From Aporhodopirellula sallentina SM41 (GTDB lineage: Bacteria; Planctomycetota; Planctomycetia; Pirellulales; Pirellulaceae), in the NCBI RefSeq assembly GCF_000346505.1, contig NZ_ANOH01000361.1:1-35724 (forward strand): DNA of 35,724 nt, given 5' to 3'. Within the stretch, counting starts at the first letter, position 1. Each line of letters opens with the position of its first letter. Below the pieces are notes generated by a model. It was given only the letters and a program-made list of their open reading frames with translations. It was not told the DNA's origin and did no database searches. Below are positions 9,339 through 18,154 of the stretch, one piece after another. Position numbers and translations under genes: made by a program.

Positions 9339-11027
9339 ATGCATTCCATCTCCCACTATGTGCGTTTTGGCTACCTTCATTGGCGGCTGCGCCGTTTGAA
9401 CCGATACCTGCGGGGCACGGCCGAGTGTCGCGAGGTTCAGCGAACCCGTTTGATGGAAAAAATCAGGCTGAATCAGGACAGCGAATTTGGTCGCGAGCAC
9501 GGTTTCGACAGTATCCGTAGCGTGGCCGATTTCCGCAGCCGAGTCCCTGTCGCGAATTACGAGACCTACCGTCCTTACATCGAGAAGGTAAAAAGCGGAA
9601 ACCCACGAGCCTTGTTTGGCCCCGACACCAAGGTGCTGATGTTCTCGATGACGTCGGGAACGACTAGCAAGGCGAAGTACGTTCCGATCACCAACCATTT
9701 CTTCGATGAGTATCGAAGGAGTTGGAATTATTGGGGGCTCGCCTCGTACCGGGATCATCACGACCTGTTGTCAAAGCACACGCTCACCCTCGCCAGTGAT
9801 TGGGATCAATTTCGAACGTCGGGTGGGATCCCCTGCGGCAGCATCAGTGGCCTCGCGGCGGAGACTCGGCCACGCATTACGAACTCGTTGTTTATTTTGC
9901 CGAAATCACTGCTCAAGGTAAAAGGAACCGAAAACAAGCAGTATGCGTCGCTGCGTGTCGCGATCGAATCGCCTCGTGTGGGCATGATCATGACAGCCAA
10001 TCCGTTGACACTGGTTCATCTCGCACGGACCGCCGATGAGCAAAAAGAGCGACTCATTCGCGATGTGCACGATGGGACGTTGTCCGATCACATCGAGGTG
10101 CCGTCGGAGGTTCGCCAAACGCTGCGTCAACACGGTGGCGGCCCCAATCGCAAACGAGCGAAAACGCTCGAAGAAGTTGTGAACCGAACAGGCCACCTCT
10201 ACCCCAAGGACTTTTGGCCGGGACTGTCGGTTATTTCCGTTTGGATGGGCGGTTCGGTCGCTGCGTATCTCCCGTCGGTGCGAGAATACTACGGGGATGC
10301 GCCGATCCGGGATCACGGTCTGTCGGCGAGTGAGGGACACATGACCTCACCGATGCAGGATGAATCCTGTTCCGGTTTGCTCGATTACGACAGCCATTTT
10401 TTCGAGTTCATTCCACGTGATGAACACGGGAGGGACAATCCAACCGTGCTCGAGGCGCACGAGCTCGAAGAGGGGCAGGAATATTTCTTGCTGATGTCAA
10501 CGTTGAGCGGGCTGTATCGCTACGACATCCATGACGTGGTGCGTTGTGATGGATTCCTCGGGCAATGCCCGCGTTTGACGTTCCTCAATAAAGGAGCCCA
10601 CTATTCGAGCATGACCGGCGAGAAACTCAGCGAACTGCAGGTTACCCAAGCAATCGGCCAGGCGTTCCAGGACTGCGCCCTCAATATCGATCACTACAGT
10701 CTGGTGCCGGTTCCCGGCGATCCCGCCTACTATCGGCTTTTGGTCGAAGAACAACTCGGAGGCGAAAAATTACGCGAGGTTGCGGACGCGGCTGATCGCC
10801 GGTTGAGCGAAGTGAACTGCGAGTACGAGGAGCGGTTGCAAGGGCGCCGCATGGGCGGTGTTGTGGTCGTCAGTGTGCCTCAGGGAACGTGGGCGGAACA
10901 TCGCCGCATGCAGACCTCTGGCGAAGGCAATGATACGTACGCCTACAAACATCCCTTCCTGGCTGCCAAAGCGGAACTGGCTCAGCAATTTCGGAAATTG
11001 TCCGACGAGGCGATCTCGCGATCATGA
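9339..11027 (+). CDS. GH3 family acyl-adenylating amide synthase (copy 2)
   Basis: A 562-residue GH3 protein clearly paralogous to the one at 1792-3453. Shared blocks include the FGREHG segment, MTSGTTSKAKYVPIT loop (104-118), IMTANPLTL, EEVVNRTG, FWPGLSV, HGLSASEG, FEFIPRDE, LYRYDIHDVVR and MTGEKLSE. Differences in the loop (TSKAKYV against TEKPKLI) and in the stretches between blocks suggest different substrates rather than a recent duplicate (inference). The ATG at 9339 gives an N-terminus aligned with copy 1 plus a short Arg-rich extension. Its stop overlaps the stop of the convergent VTT gene by 6 bp. Two adenylating amide synthases in one locus could attach two amino groups in turn, or use alternative acyl or amino partners. 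Confidence 0.9.
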   Translation: MHSISHYVRFGYLHWRLRRLNRYLRGTAECREVQRTRLMEKIRLNQDSEFGREHGFDSIRSVADFRSRVPVANYETYRPYIEKVKSGNPRALFGPDTKVLMFSMTSGTTSKAKYVPITNHFFDEYRRSWNYWGLASYRDHHDLLSKHTLTLASDWDQFRTSGGIPCGSISGLAAETRPRITNSLFILPKSLLKVKGTENKQYASLRVAIESPRVGMIMTANPLTLVHLARTADEQKERLIRDVHDGTLSDHIEVPSEVRQTLRQHGGGPNRKRAKTLEEVVNRTGHLYPKDFWPGLSVISVWMGGSVAAYLPSVREYYGDAPIRDHGLSASEGHMTSPMQDESCSGLLDYDSHFFEFIPRDEHGRDNPTVLEAHELEEGQEYFLLMSTLSGLYRYDIHDVVRCDGFLGQCPRLTFLNKGAHYSSMTGEKLSELQVTQAIGQAFQDCALNIDHYSLVPVPGDPAYYRLLVEEQLGGEKLREVADAADRRLSEVNCEYEERLQGRRMGGVVVVSVPQGTWAEHRRMQTSGEGNDTYAYKHPFLAAKAELAQQFRKLSDEAISRS

Positions 11028-11588
11028 CCAGCGCATGATTCCGGCACCGATGCCGGACATCACCAACGATCCGGGAAGCGTACCGATCGCAGAACACCAC
11101 AGGAAGCGTTGCCACCGCACACCTGCTGCACCGGGAACAAACGATCCGATATGCATTCCCAACCAGGGAACTTGGCGAATGCAAATCAGATACAATGGGT
11201 GTTCGACAGGAACTCCTCTTAGCCAACTAGGAATCCGATCGGCTTCCTGTTCTAAATCAAAATCTTTCCGCGCTCGTCGTCCGAGTCCGAATTGAATCAT
11301 TGCCGCGATATACCATGCGATCCAACTCAAGACCGTGCCGATCGTCATGCCATACAACGCCCCGTTTGCGATCGAGAAAAGATCTGACGGAAATGGGGTC
11401 AATGCCATGAGTACATGGGTCGGCAACAGTATCGCGACGGCGCGAATGCCATACGTTTCTCGAATCTCCTGTATGTCGTGATCTGCCATCCACTGCATCG
11501 CAAACCATCCGGCCACGAAAATGAACACGATCGTGTAAAAGACCGGTGATCGGATCAGGCGTGCCGAAAATCGACGCGTAGTGGACAT
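11022..11588 (-). CDS. VTT/TVP38 (TMEM64, SNARE-associated) family membrane protein
   Basis: A 188-residue integral membrane protein. A first helix (about 14-32) precedes a re-entrant/helix region with the family-like segment LTPFPSDLFSIANGALYG (about 63-80). Another helix follows, then the conserved IRQVPWLGMHIGSFVPGAAG stretch (about 136-155) and a final hydrophobic helix. These features match the VTT domain of the DedA/TVP38/TMEM64 superfamily, whose members act as lipid scramblases or flippases or support membrane homeostasis. No catalytic function can be assigned. The start is the ATG at 11588, 79 bp from the divergent ATP-grasp start. It sits singly on the minus strand inside the metabolite locus and overlaps the GH3 copy 2 stop by 6 bp, so it may simply be a resident gene; a role in handling a lipid-like product is possible. 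Confidence 0.8.
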   Translation of the reverse strand: MSTTRRFSARLIRSPVFYTIVFIFVAGWFAMQWMADHDIQEIRETYGIRAVAILLPTHVLMALTPFPSDLFSIANGALYGMTIGTVLSWIAWYIAAMIQFGLGRRARKDFDLEQEADRIPSWLRGVPVEHPLYLICIRQVPWLGMHIGSFVPGAAGVRWQRFLWCSAIGTLPGSLVMSGIGAGIMRWS

Positions 11589-11667
11589 GGATTCGCACTA
11601 GGAGAGGGTTGGAGACCGATGCAGGAGGCTGTCATTCTAATGTTCGTTTACCAGTCCCACCATTGAG

Positions 11668-12939
11668 ATGAATCGAACCATCGAAAATCCTCGCATTCTT
11701 CTTTCGGAAGGTTCGAGCAACTCAGCCAGGCAAACACTGTACGGCCTTGCACGTGATAGCCACGTGGACATCCTGGACCCGTCTCCCTGGTGTCAGTGTC
11801 GTTTTTCCACCCGAGTGTCACGGCGAATCAAATGCCCGCAGATTGCGAAAGATCCGGTCGGGTATGTTCGTTGCGTTGCGGAATTAGTCCACCGTGAACG
11901 TTATGACGTGCTGTTTCCGACTCACGAACAGGTCTACGCGTTCTCTCGTTTTCGCAGCCAATTTCTAAAACAGGTCGGCCTTGCGGTTCCTGAATTTGAG
12001 GCGATTCAGAGGGTTCAAAGCAAAGCTGAGTTTGCCCTGCTGATGGAGGAACTCGTCCTTCCGACTCCGGTCTCGCGTGTCGTTCATTCCAAATCGGAGC
12101 TGTTCGCACACACTGATTTTCCGTGTTTTCTTAAGGTCGCTCATAGTACAGCGAGCCTTGGCGTGGAACGGGTTAGCGATCCGGTGGCCCTCGAGGAAAC
12201 GGTGAAGCGGTTTGAAGCCGCCGGGGTATGGCGAGAAGGATTGCCGATCGTGCTGCAGCAACCGGCGCCTGGAACGCAAGCAGAAGTGGGAGCGGTCTTT
12301 CAGGACGGACGGATGGTCGCGGTCGCCTGTGCGGATGTGTTGGCAACCGGGATCGGAGGCGGGCCCGCCCTAAGGATTACCGCGAACCATTCTCCGGTCA
12401 TCGAGCACGTCGAACGGTTTGGGAACGCGCTAAAGTGGCACGGTCCGCTGTCATTGGAATACTTTTATGATGCGCACGCCGAGCAGCCGTACTATATCGA
12501 ATGCAACCCAAGGATCGGTGAGAGTTATAACTCGCTAGCCGGTGGCGTGAACTTGTGTGATGCCACCGTGCGCATTTCGATGGGTGAGCAGGTGAATCGC
12601 GTGCCTGATGTTCGCCCCGGTGTGTTGACTCATAATGGATTCATTGTGACGATCGCGGATGCTTACAACGGCGCGTCTCGAATCGAGCTACTTCGCAAAC
12701 TTTGGGCCCACTGGAATCGCCGTGATGGTGGCCAAAGCGAGATGACGCGTTTGAAAGATGATTGGTTGAGCGCCGTGCCGGCTACCGCAGTGATTACGAT
12801 GCTGTTGGTGAATCCGAATGCGGCAAAAGGTTTGGCAAAAGGGACAGTTGACAACTATTCATTGCCTCATCATGCGGCGAGAATAATTGAGGATCTACCA
12901 TCGGAGACGATCGAAGAGATCGAAACGATCCTTTCGTGA
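11668..12939 (+). CDS. ATP-grasp domain protein (carboxylate-amine ligase-like)
   Basis: A 423-residue ATP-grasp enzyme. The N-terminal pre-grasp domain (about 1-115) includes the LFPTHEQVYAF segment. The grasp fold follows, with a nucleotide-binding Lys156 in PCFLKVAHS, an adenine-region LPIVLQQPAPG (192-202) and Mg ligands in LSLEYFY (Glu264) and YIECNPRIG (Glu278, Asn280). Such enzymes form an acyl-phosphate from a carboxylate and couple it to an amine, thiol or other nucleophile. The best-known similar layouts are carbamoyl-phosphate-synthase-like and L-amino-acid ligases. It begins 79 bp from the divergent VTT gene and is followed, 182 bp later, by the two-half aminotransferase on the same strand. 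An amide or peptide bond-forming step in the locus product is a reasonable inference; substrates are unknown. Confidence 0.85.
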   Translation: MNRTIENPRILLSEGSSNSARQTLYGLARDSHVDILDPSPWCQCRFSTRVSRRIKCPQIAKDPVGYVRCVAELVHRERYDVLFPTHEQVYAFSRFRSQFLKQVGLAVPEFEAIQRVQSKAEFALLMEELVLPTPVSRVVHSKSELFAHTDFPCFLKVAHSTASLGVERVSDPVALEETVKRFEAAGVWREGLPIVLQQPAPGTQAEVGAVFQDGRMVAVACADVLATGIGGGPALRITANHSPVIEHVERFGNALKWHGPLSLEYFYDAHAEQPYYIECNPRIGESYNSLAGGVNLCDATVRISMGEQVNRVPDVRPGVLTHNGFIVTIADAYNGASRIELLRKLWAHWNRRDGGQSEMTRLKDDWLSAVPATAVITMLLVNPNAAKGLAKGTVDNYSLPHHAARIIEDLPSETIEEIETILS

Positions 12940-13121
12940 TTCTTCGAACCAATCCGGAAACGGCCCAGTCCGGATACTACCCCATGCGGATACCAAGTGA
13001 ATCGCATAGCTGGCAGGCGTTAACGCCGGTTGTACTGCATTAGCGGCGGCGAACGCCGTTTGGCTGGTGAGGATTCAGAAATGTTTTTTGTCATATCGTT
13101 TTCTGTCCATTGCGTTGAGTG

Positions 13122-15269
13122 ATGATGATGCAAACCGCGGTTGAGCAAAACCTGTTGTCGAGAGCATTCGATGCGAGCGATCTCGAACGCATGCAGGAAA
13201 ATATAGCCGAGCGAATTCCATTTTATGTTCGCATGCAAATCTCGTCCTACGAAGCGTCCGCGGCATGTTTGTTACACGCGCTCGTCAATGGGCGTCGCCT
13301 CGAGCCCCAACCCTTTTATTCGTTCTTTTGCAGTTCGACGTCGGAATCACTTTCGGGCGCTTTGAAGGTCGTTCGGCACAACCATCATGTCGAAAACACC
13401 GGCACTCATTTGGTGACGGCGGTTTATGATCCGACGGATTGGTTGAAGGAACTGTTTGATCCTATGGATGCGGGCACTGATGAAGCTTTGGTGCCGGGGA
13501 TGGTCTATTTCAAAGACTTCGAGCGGTTTACCGATTTCGTCGCGAGCGAGTCACCTCGAAGTTTGCTAATCCGTCATGCCGGAAGCCTCACGGAAGATCA
13601 ACTGGGTGGGGTGATGCGGGAGGCGAGCGAGAATGGGCGTTGGACGATACTCGATGAGTCGACAACCGATTTGTCGTTGGGCGGGCCGATCGCATCGAAC
13701 ATGGAAGTATTGCCGGACGTTGTGGTCTTCGGAGAGAACCTTGCTGATCACAAGTTGCCTGTGGGCTGTTTCCTGATGTCGAAACGTGTCTTCAGCGTTT
13801 GGGACAATGTGAAAGACTACAACCTGCACAGCAACACGTGGGGCGGAAACAGTGCGAGTCTTTCGACGGCGTTGGAGTTCTTGAAGACGACTCCGGAATT
13901 TGGGTGTCTTCCGGATTTGGTGACTGATCAAATGCGTCAGGCAATGTCCTCGCACCCGGCCGCGACGAAACTTTATGAGACGCACTGCAGTCCCAAGATG
14001 GCGACGATGCTCAATGTCGGCGGAATGAACAAGAACATCCGTTCGGCCTACGAGGCTCGGATTACGACGTTGTCACGTCGAGGAAAAGAGAGCGTGATCG
14101 ATGCGTCGGGCACGTACGGTGTCAATCTCTATGGCCACAACCCACCCGATGCGATCGATGAAGTGCTGAAGAAGCACGAGTCTCATGGTGATTATTGGGA
14201 TGAGTTGCAATCGCGATTGCATGAGAAGGCCGGTTTCGCTCATGTCATTCCCGCAGTCAGCGGTGCGACCGCGAATGAAATTGGATTGACCTTATCATTG
14301 CTTGCGTTCGCACCTCGCAAAAAGATCGTCGTGTTGAAGGGGGCTTATGCTGGAAAGACCCTTATTACTCTTTCGGCCACCTCGCGAGATCGATTCAAGT
14401 TGCCGTTTGCTCCACTGTATCCTCACGCTCACTATGTTGACCCTTTTTCCGAAAGCGGCGAGGGGAAACAGCAGTTGATGGACTTGCTCGCGACCAGAGA
14501 CGTGGCGGTCGTCATCTTGGAAACGATTCAAGGGGAAGGTGGCGTGAAGCCGTGTCCGCAGGATTTCCTCGACCTTTTGGTGGTCGCCGAACGCGCGAAG
14601 CACGGTTTTGCGATCGCGGTCGATGAGGTGCAAACGGGCATGTACCGAACCGGTCGCTTTTTGAATCATCAAGGCAAGATCGATGAGCCCGATATCGTGA
14701 TGATTGGCAAGGCATTGAGCAACAACATGTTGCCGGTGTCAGCGGTGTTGGTGAACGAGCGAATTTATGAACTCGCTCGTCAAAACAATGAGCATTTGGT
14801 TCAGCGGATGGAAGCGATGTACCGGTGTCAGATCAACGCTCACATGGCGAATCATGCGATTCAAGTTGGCGAGGATCAAGATCTCGCGGTGCGTTCCCAA
14901 GAGACAGGGAACTACTTCCGAGACAAACTCAAAGCAACCTCGGGTGATTTGTCGCTCGTCAAAGACATCCGGGGGGAAGGATTGATGATCGGCGTCGAGT
15001 TCGAAGAGGCGAAACTGCCTCGTCTCGTTCGCGGCTCATTTGGCGGTTTGATCGCGTCGCGATGCGTGAATGATGCGAAGCAACCGGTGTTGGTTGCATT
15101 CAATCCGGACAAGCCTTTCCTGATTCGGTTTGTCCCACCTCAGTGCATTACGATGGAAGAGATTGATGCGGTGGTCGACACATTCGATCGGGCGCTTCGC
15201 AGTAGCATTCTGGGTTTGCTAAAGCCTGTCGTGGTAAACACCGTCAATTCGAAGATCGGCCGGTTCTAA
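13122..15269 (+). CDS. Two-half class III (PLP) aminotransferase: inactive N-terminal half fused to a catalytic C-terminal half
   Basis: About 715 residues; the start could be any of three ATGs at 13122, 13125 or 13128, or the GTG at 13119 (residue 1 in this numbering). The C-terminal half (about 310-700) is a class III fold-I aminotransferase: SGATANE (381-387), QGEGG (471-475), Asp502 in VDEVQTG, and PLP lysine Lys531 in IGKALSNNMLP. The N-terminal half (about 40-270) aligns to the same fold: CSSTSESLSGAL (71-82), LDES (Asp179), VFGENLADHKLP (204-214) with Glu206 where the lysine should be, and HSNTWGGNSAS (237-247). The usual T-x-GGN loop, which in these dimers contributes to the partner's PLP site, is kept only in the N-half; the C-half has YRCQINAHM there. 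The halves therefore appear to complement each other. The reaction is transamination of an aldehyde or ketone with unknown substrate. No clear ribosome-binding site was found. Confidence 0.88.
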   Translation: MMMQTAVEQNLLSRAFDASDLERMQENIAERIPFYVRMQISSYEASAACLLHALVNGRRLEPQPFYSFFCSSTSESLSGALKVVRHNHHVENTGTHLVTAVYDPTDWLKELFDPMDAGTDEALVPGMVYFKDFERFTDFVASESPRSLLIRHAGSLTEDQLGGVMREASENGRWTILDESTTDLSLGGPIASNMEVLPDVVVFGENLADHKLPVGCFLMSKRVFSVWDNVKDYNLHSNTWGGNSASLSTALEFLKTTPEFGCLPDLVTDQMRQAMSSHPAATKLYETHCSPKMATMLNVGGMNKNIRSAYEARITTLSRRGKESVIDASGTYGVNLYGHNPPDAIDEVLKKHESHGDYWDELQSRLHEKAGFAHVIPAVSGATANEIGLTLSLLAFAPRKKIVVLKGAYAGKTLITLSATSRDRFKLPFAPLYPHAHYVDPFSESGEGKQQLMDLLATRDVAVVILETIQGEGGVKPCPQDFLDLLVVAERAKHGFAIAVDEVQTGMYRTGRFLNHQGKIDEPDIVMIGKALSNNMLPVSAVLVNERIYELARQNNEHLVQRMEAMYRCQINAHMANHAIQVGEDQDLAVRSQETGNYFRDKLKATSGDLSLVKDIRGEGLMIGVEFEEAKLPRLVRGSFGGLIASRCVNDAKQPVLVAFNPDKPFLIRFVPPQCITMEEIDAVVDTFDRALRSSILGLLKPVVVNTVNSKIGRF

Positions 15270-15314
15270 TCTTAGAAGGCTGTTTGCGTCCTGCGGTGAA
15301 GTCAGCGACTGTCG

Positions 15315-17996
15315 TTAGTATGCCGACGAGGCCTCTGTCAGGTGCGCGTTTTGAGTGGCTCGGCACAGGTCCATGAGGATTTGTGTTTCCTTGAAGAGGT
15401 CAACCCACTGCACGTCTTCCTCGGAGTTGTTCACGACCTCACCGATCCGCGCGGTCGATTCCGCAATCGGCATTAGGAAATTGGATTCGGCAATTTCACC
15501 GAGTTCGAACGCGAGTTCCTTGAGCGAGTCGATGTCCTGTGAGTCGATCGCATCGGCCAATTGTTCAATCTGCTGACCAATTTTGAGTGCGGTGTGTTTG
15601 GGCATCGCAAGAGCGATTCCACGAGAGGTTGGGAAACCGAGCCCCTGGTCATCGGAATCGAACACGGTTCGTTTCAGGAAGTGTTCTACCAATTCGGTAT
15701 CGAATTGAGTTCCGGCACATCGTCTCAATTCGGCAATTGCCTCGTCGCTCGTGCAGCCTTTGCGATAGCTGCGGTCCGAAGTCATGGAGTCGTAGGTGTC
15801 GGCGATTTTGAGCAGTCGCGAGGAAATCGGCGTGTTCTTGAAATCGATCGTTCGGTTGTTACCGGGGTCGCGGGTCATGCTGTGGTGGTAGCGAATGACC
15901 GACTGGAGTTCTTCGCAGTGGAATGTACCGGCGACAATGTCCAGGCCGACGGTGTTGTGCCGTCGCATGATTTTCCACTCGTTGTCATCGAGCGGTCCGG
16001 GTTTATGCAGAACGGTATCAGGGACGCCGATCTTGCCGATGTCGTGCAACAACGCGGCAATTTCGAGGACATACGTTTCACGCTGGCATAGCAAGCCGTC
16101 GGAGGCTTTCACGCAGAGGTCGGCGACGCGCCGGCTATGTTCCGCGGTCGCCGGGTCTCGATACGCTAGTGCCGATACGAGCGCCGTCACGGCATGGAAC
16201 GGCAACTGAGCCAAGTCAGGATCGGCAATGTCGGACGTCTGAGGTTCTTCCTCGCCGAGTACCGAGATGCGTTCGGGGTCATAAACCACACTTTGGTTAC
16301 GACCGCCTCGTTTGGCCACGTACAGGCACTCGTCGGCTTGGTTGATGAGGTCCTGCGTTTCTTCTGCACCGAATCGTGTTTCGCTGACGCCGATCGACGC
16401 GGTCAGACGCAGCGATTCCGGATCGCTCAATCGAACGTTCATGATCGCCAAACGGGTCCGTTCGGCTTGCTCGAACGCTTGATCGAGATCAAACCCGGGC
16501 AACATGACGCAGAATTCTTCACCACCGTAGCGACAAACGATGTGTTGTTCTTCGAACATTTGACGCAGGACTGCCGAAACCGCACGCAACACCTCGTCTC
16601 CGGTGTGGTGCCCGTAGGTGTCGTTGACGCTCTTGAAGTGGTCGACATCGACCATGAAACAAGACAACGGCCTCGCCTCTCGACGGAATTGTTCGAGCAT
16701 CGGCTCCATGCGTTCGAAGAATGCCCGTCGATTCAAGCAACCGGTGAGTGCATCGCGGGTAGCGAGGATCTCGAGTTCTTGGTTCTTCTTGGTGATCTCG
16801 TCTTTGCTCTTTCGGAGCATCGTCAACATGTTTTCCAGTTCGACGCGGTGTTTCTCCACGTGCGTGACATCCTGGAAGGTAACGAGTGCCCCTTTTTGTT
16901 TGTCATCTTCACCGATGGGGCCGGCGTTGACGCTGAACACGCGGTGAACACCGTCGCGTCCGGTCATGCGGAGAATCTCCGCGGTGACGCTTTGGCGTTC
17001 CTGGATCGCACGGCTCCACGGGAAGACACGCCCGGTCTTGGCACTTTCGGTGGATTGACTCGGGAAGAACCAAGGCAGATCGGAGGCCAAGCGGTCGATC
17101 AGTTCGTCCATTTCGAAGCCGTTGATCGTCAAGAAGTTTTCGTTCGCGAGAACGATCTTCTCAGACGCATCGAGAACCAACAAACCTTCGGCGAGTGTGT
17201 CGAGTGCCTGACGCACGCGATCGGGAACGACCTGGGTTCGAGAAAACACGCCCATGATTCGCATCATCAACAGCGTGTAGGAGCCCATCCCGCAGGCGAT
17301 GAAAAAGACGATGAACTTCGTGATGCCTGCATCGAGCACGCCACCGAACAGACCGGCGGGTGGTTTGCGGAAACAGAACTCGAGATTTCCCCAATGCTGA
17401 TGCTTCAGCATGATCGGGATTTCCAGGCACAGGGTATCGTTCTGTGATGGTGTCGCGTCTGCCGAGGGTGAATCGTCGGGGGCGTCGTCCGAACCGGTGA
17501 ATTTCTCCGTGAGCGATCGGAGTTTGGCCCGTCCGTCTTCGGCAAAATTCAAACCGGATGCGGGGCGTGGTGGTGCCGCTTTTTTCTGTTTGGCGAGCGA
17601 GGGGCGTGCCCACTCCGGGATATCGTCGACGACAATCGGACGGGAGCCGTCTGGCGAAGTGAGTTTTTGAACCGTTTCAGGTGATGTCCAGCAACGCGTG
17701 TGATCGTCGGTGGCGATCCGCAGTTCCCCGAGTTCCGTACGAACCCCGATCGATAGCAGTTGGTCGTCTTTCTTGACGATGGTTTTTAGCATCGAATCCA
17801 GGATCGGCCACCGCTGGTTTCGGATGTCGTCGAGCGTGCTGATCGCGATGTTTTGGCACGTTTTGCGGCGCGCAGCTTCCTGCTCGATGCGTGAATCCGG
17901 AATGAATCCGAACCACTGTGCACCGAGGATCAGTCCGATACCGACGCACACCAGTGCGAAGGCGAGTCGGAGCGATGCGAGGACAGCTTTAAACAA
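15315..17996 (-). CDS. Membrane PAS-GGDEF-HD c-di-GMP signalling protein with degenerate HPt-like tail
   Basis: An 893-residue sensor. Helix 1 (about 9-30) and helix 2 (about 223-248) bracket a periplasmic domain with a low-complexity Pro/Asp segment near 138-187. A PAS domain (about 262-380) and coiled coil (382-410) lead to a GGDEF domain with intact GGEEF (491-495) and the FMVDVDHFKSVND segment, predicting diguanylate cyclase activity. The allosteric RxxD inhibition site is replaced by EEQH (482-485). An HD phosphohydrolase-type domain follows with HDIGKIG (651-657), but the HHExxDGxGYP signature is replaced by YHHSMTRDPGN, so phosphodiesterase activity is uncertain. The last 90 residues resemble an HPt bundle whose phospho-His is Phe (KELAFELGE). 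The gene is convergent with the aminotransferase (45 bp apart) and stands alone. Confidence 0.9.
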   Translation of the reverse strand: MFKAVLASLRLAFALVCVGIGLILGAQWFGFIPDSRIEQEAARRKTCQNIAISTLDDIRNQRWPILDSMLKTIVKKDDQLLSIGVRTELGELRIATDDHTRCWTSPETVQKLTSPDGSRPIVVDDIPEWARPSLAKQKKAAPPRPASGLNFAEDGRAKLRSLTEKFTGSDDAPDDSPSADATPSQNDTLCLEIPIMLKHQHWGNLEFCFRKPPAGLFGGVLDAGITKFIVFFIACGMGSYTLLMMRIMGVFSRTQVVPDRVRQALDTLAEGLLVLDASEKIVLANENFLTINGFEMDELIDRLASDLPWFFPSQSTESAKTGRVFPWSRAIQERQSVTAEILRMTGRDGVHRVFSVNAGPIGEDDKQKGALVTFQDVTHVEKHRVELENMLTMLRKSKDEITKKNQELEILATRDALTGCLNRRAFFERMEPMLEQFRREARPLSCFMVDVDHFKSVNDTYGHHTGDEVLRAVSAVLRQMFEEQHIVCRYGGEEFCVMLPGFDLDQAFEQAERTRLAIMNVRLSDPESLRLTASIGVSETRFGAEETQDLINQADECLYVAKRGGRNQSVVYDPERISVLGEEEPQTSDIADPDLAQLPFHAVTALVSALAYRDPATAEHSRRVADLCVKASDGLLCQRETYVLEIAALLHDIGKIGVPDTVLHKPGPLDDNEWKIMRRHNTVGLDIVAGTFHCEELQSVIRYHHSMTRDPGNNRTIDFKNTPISSRLLKIADTYDSMTSDRSYRKGCTSDEAIAELRRCAGTQFDTELVEHFLKRTVFDSDDQGLGFPTSRGIALAMPKHTALKIGQQIEQLADAIDSQDIDSLKELAFELGEIAESNFLMPIAESTARIGEVVNNSEEDVQWVDLFKETQILMDLCRATQNAHLTEASSAY

Positions 17997-18154
17997 GAGT
18001 TTTCACGAAAGTTCAGTCGAGTTGACAGTAAAACAGTGAAATTCCCCGATCGATACCGAGCCATCGCTGCCTGTTTTTCAGGGCAGACATCGCACGGCTT
18101 CCGGGTTTGTCCGCCAACAATCCTGGAGTCGAGTTGAGAATATCTGGCAAACTC

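Noticed and set aside
8293-9520. Plus-strand open frames of about 266 codons opposite the RND transporter
   Set aside because: Translations are charged, low-complexity antisense products of a clear membrane-protein gene.
16194-17447. A 417-codon plus-strand open frame opposite the c-di-GMP gene
   Set aside because: It is the antisense shadow of a gene with complete PAS, GGDEF and HD motifs; its own translation has no recognisable domain.
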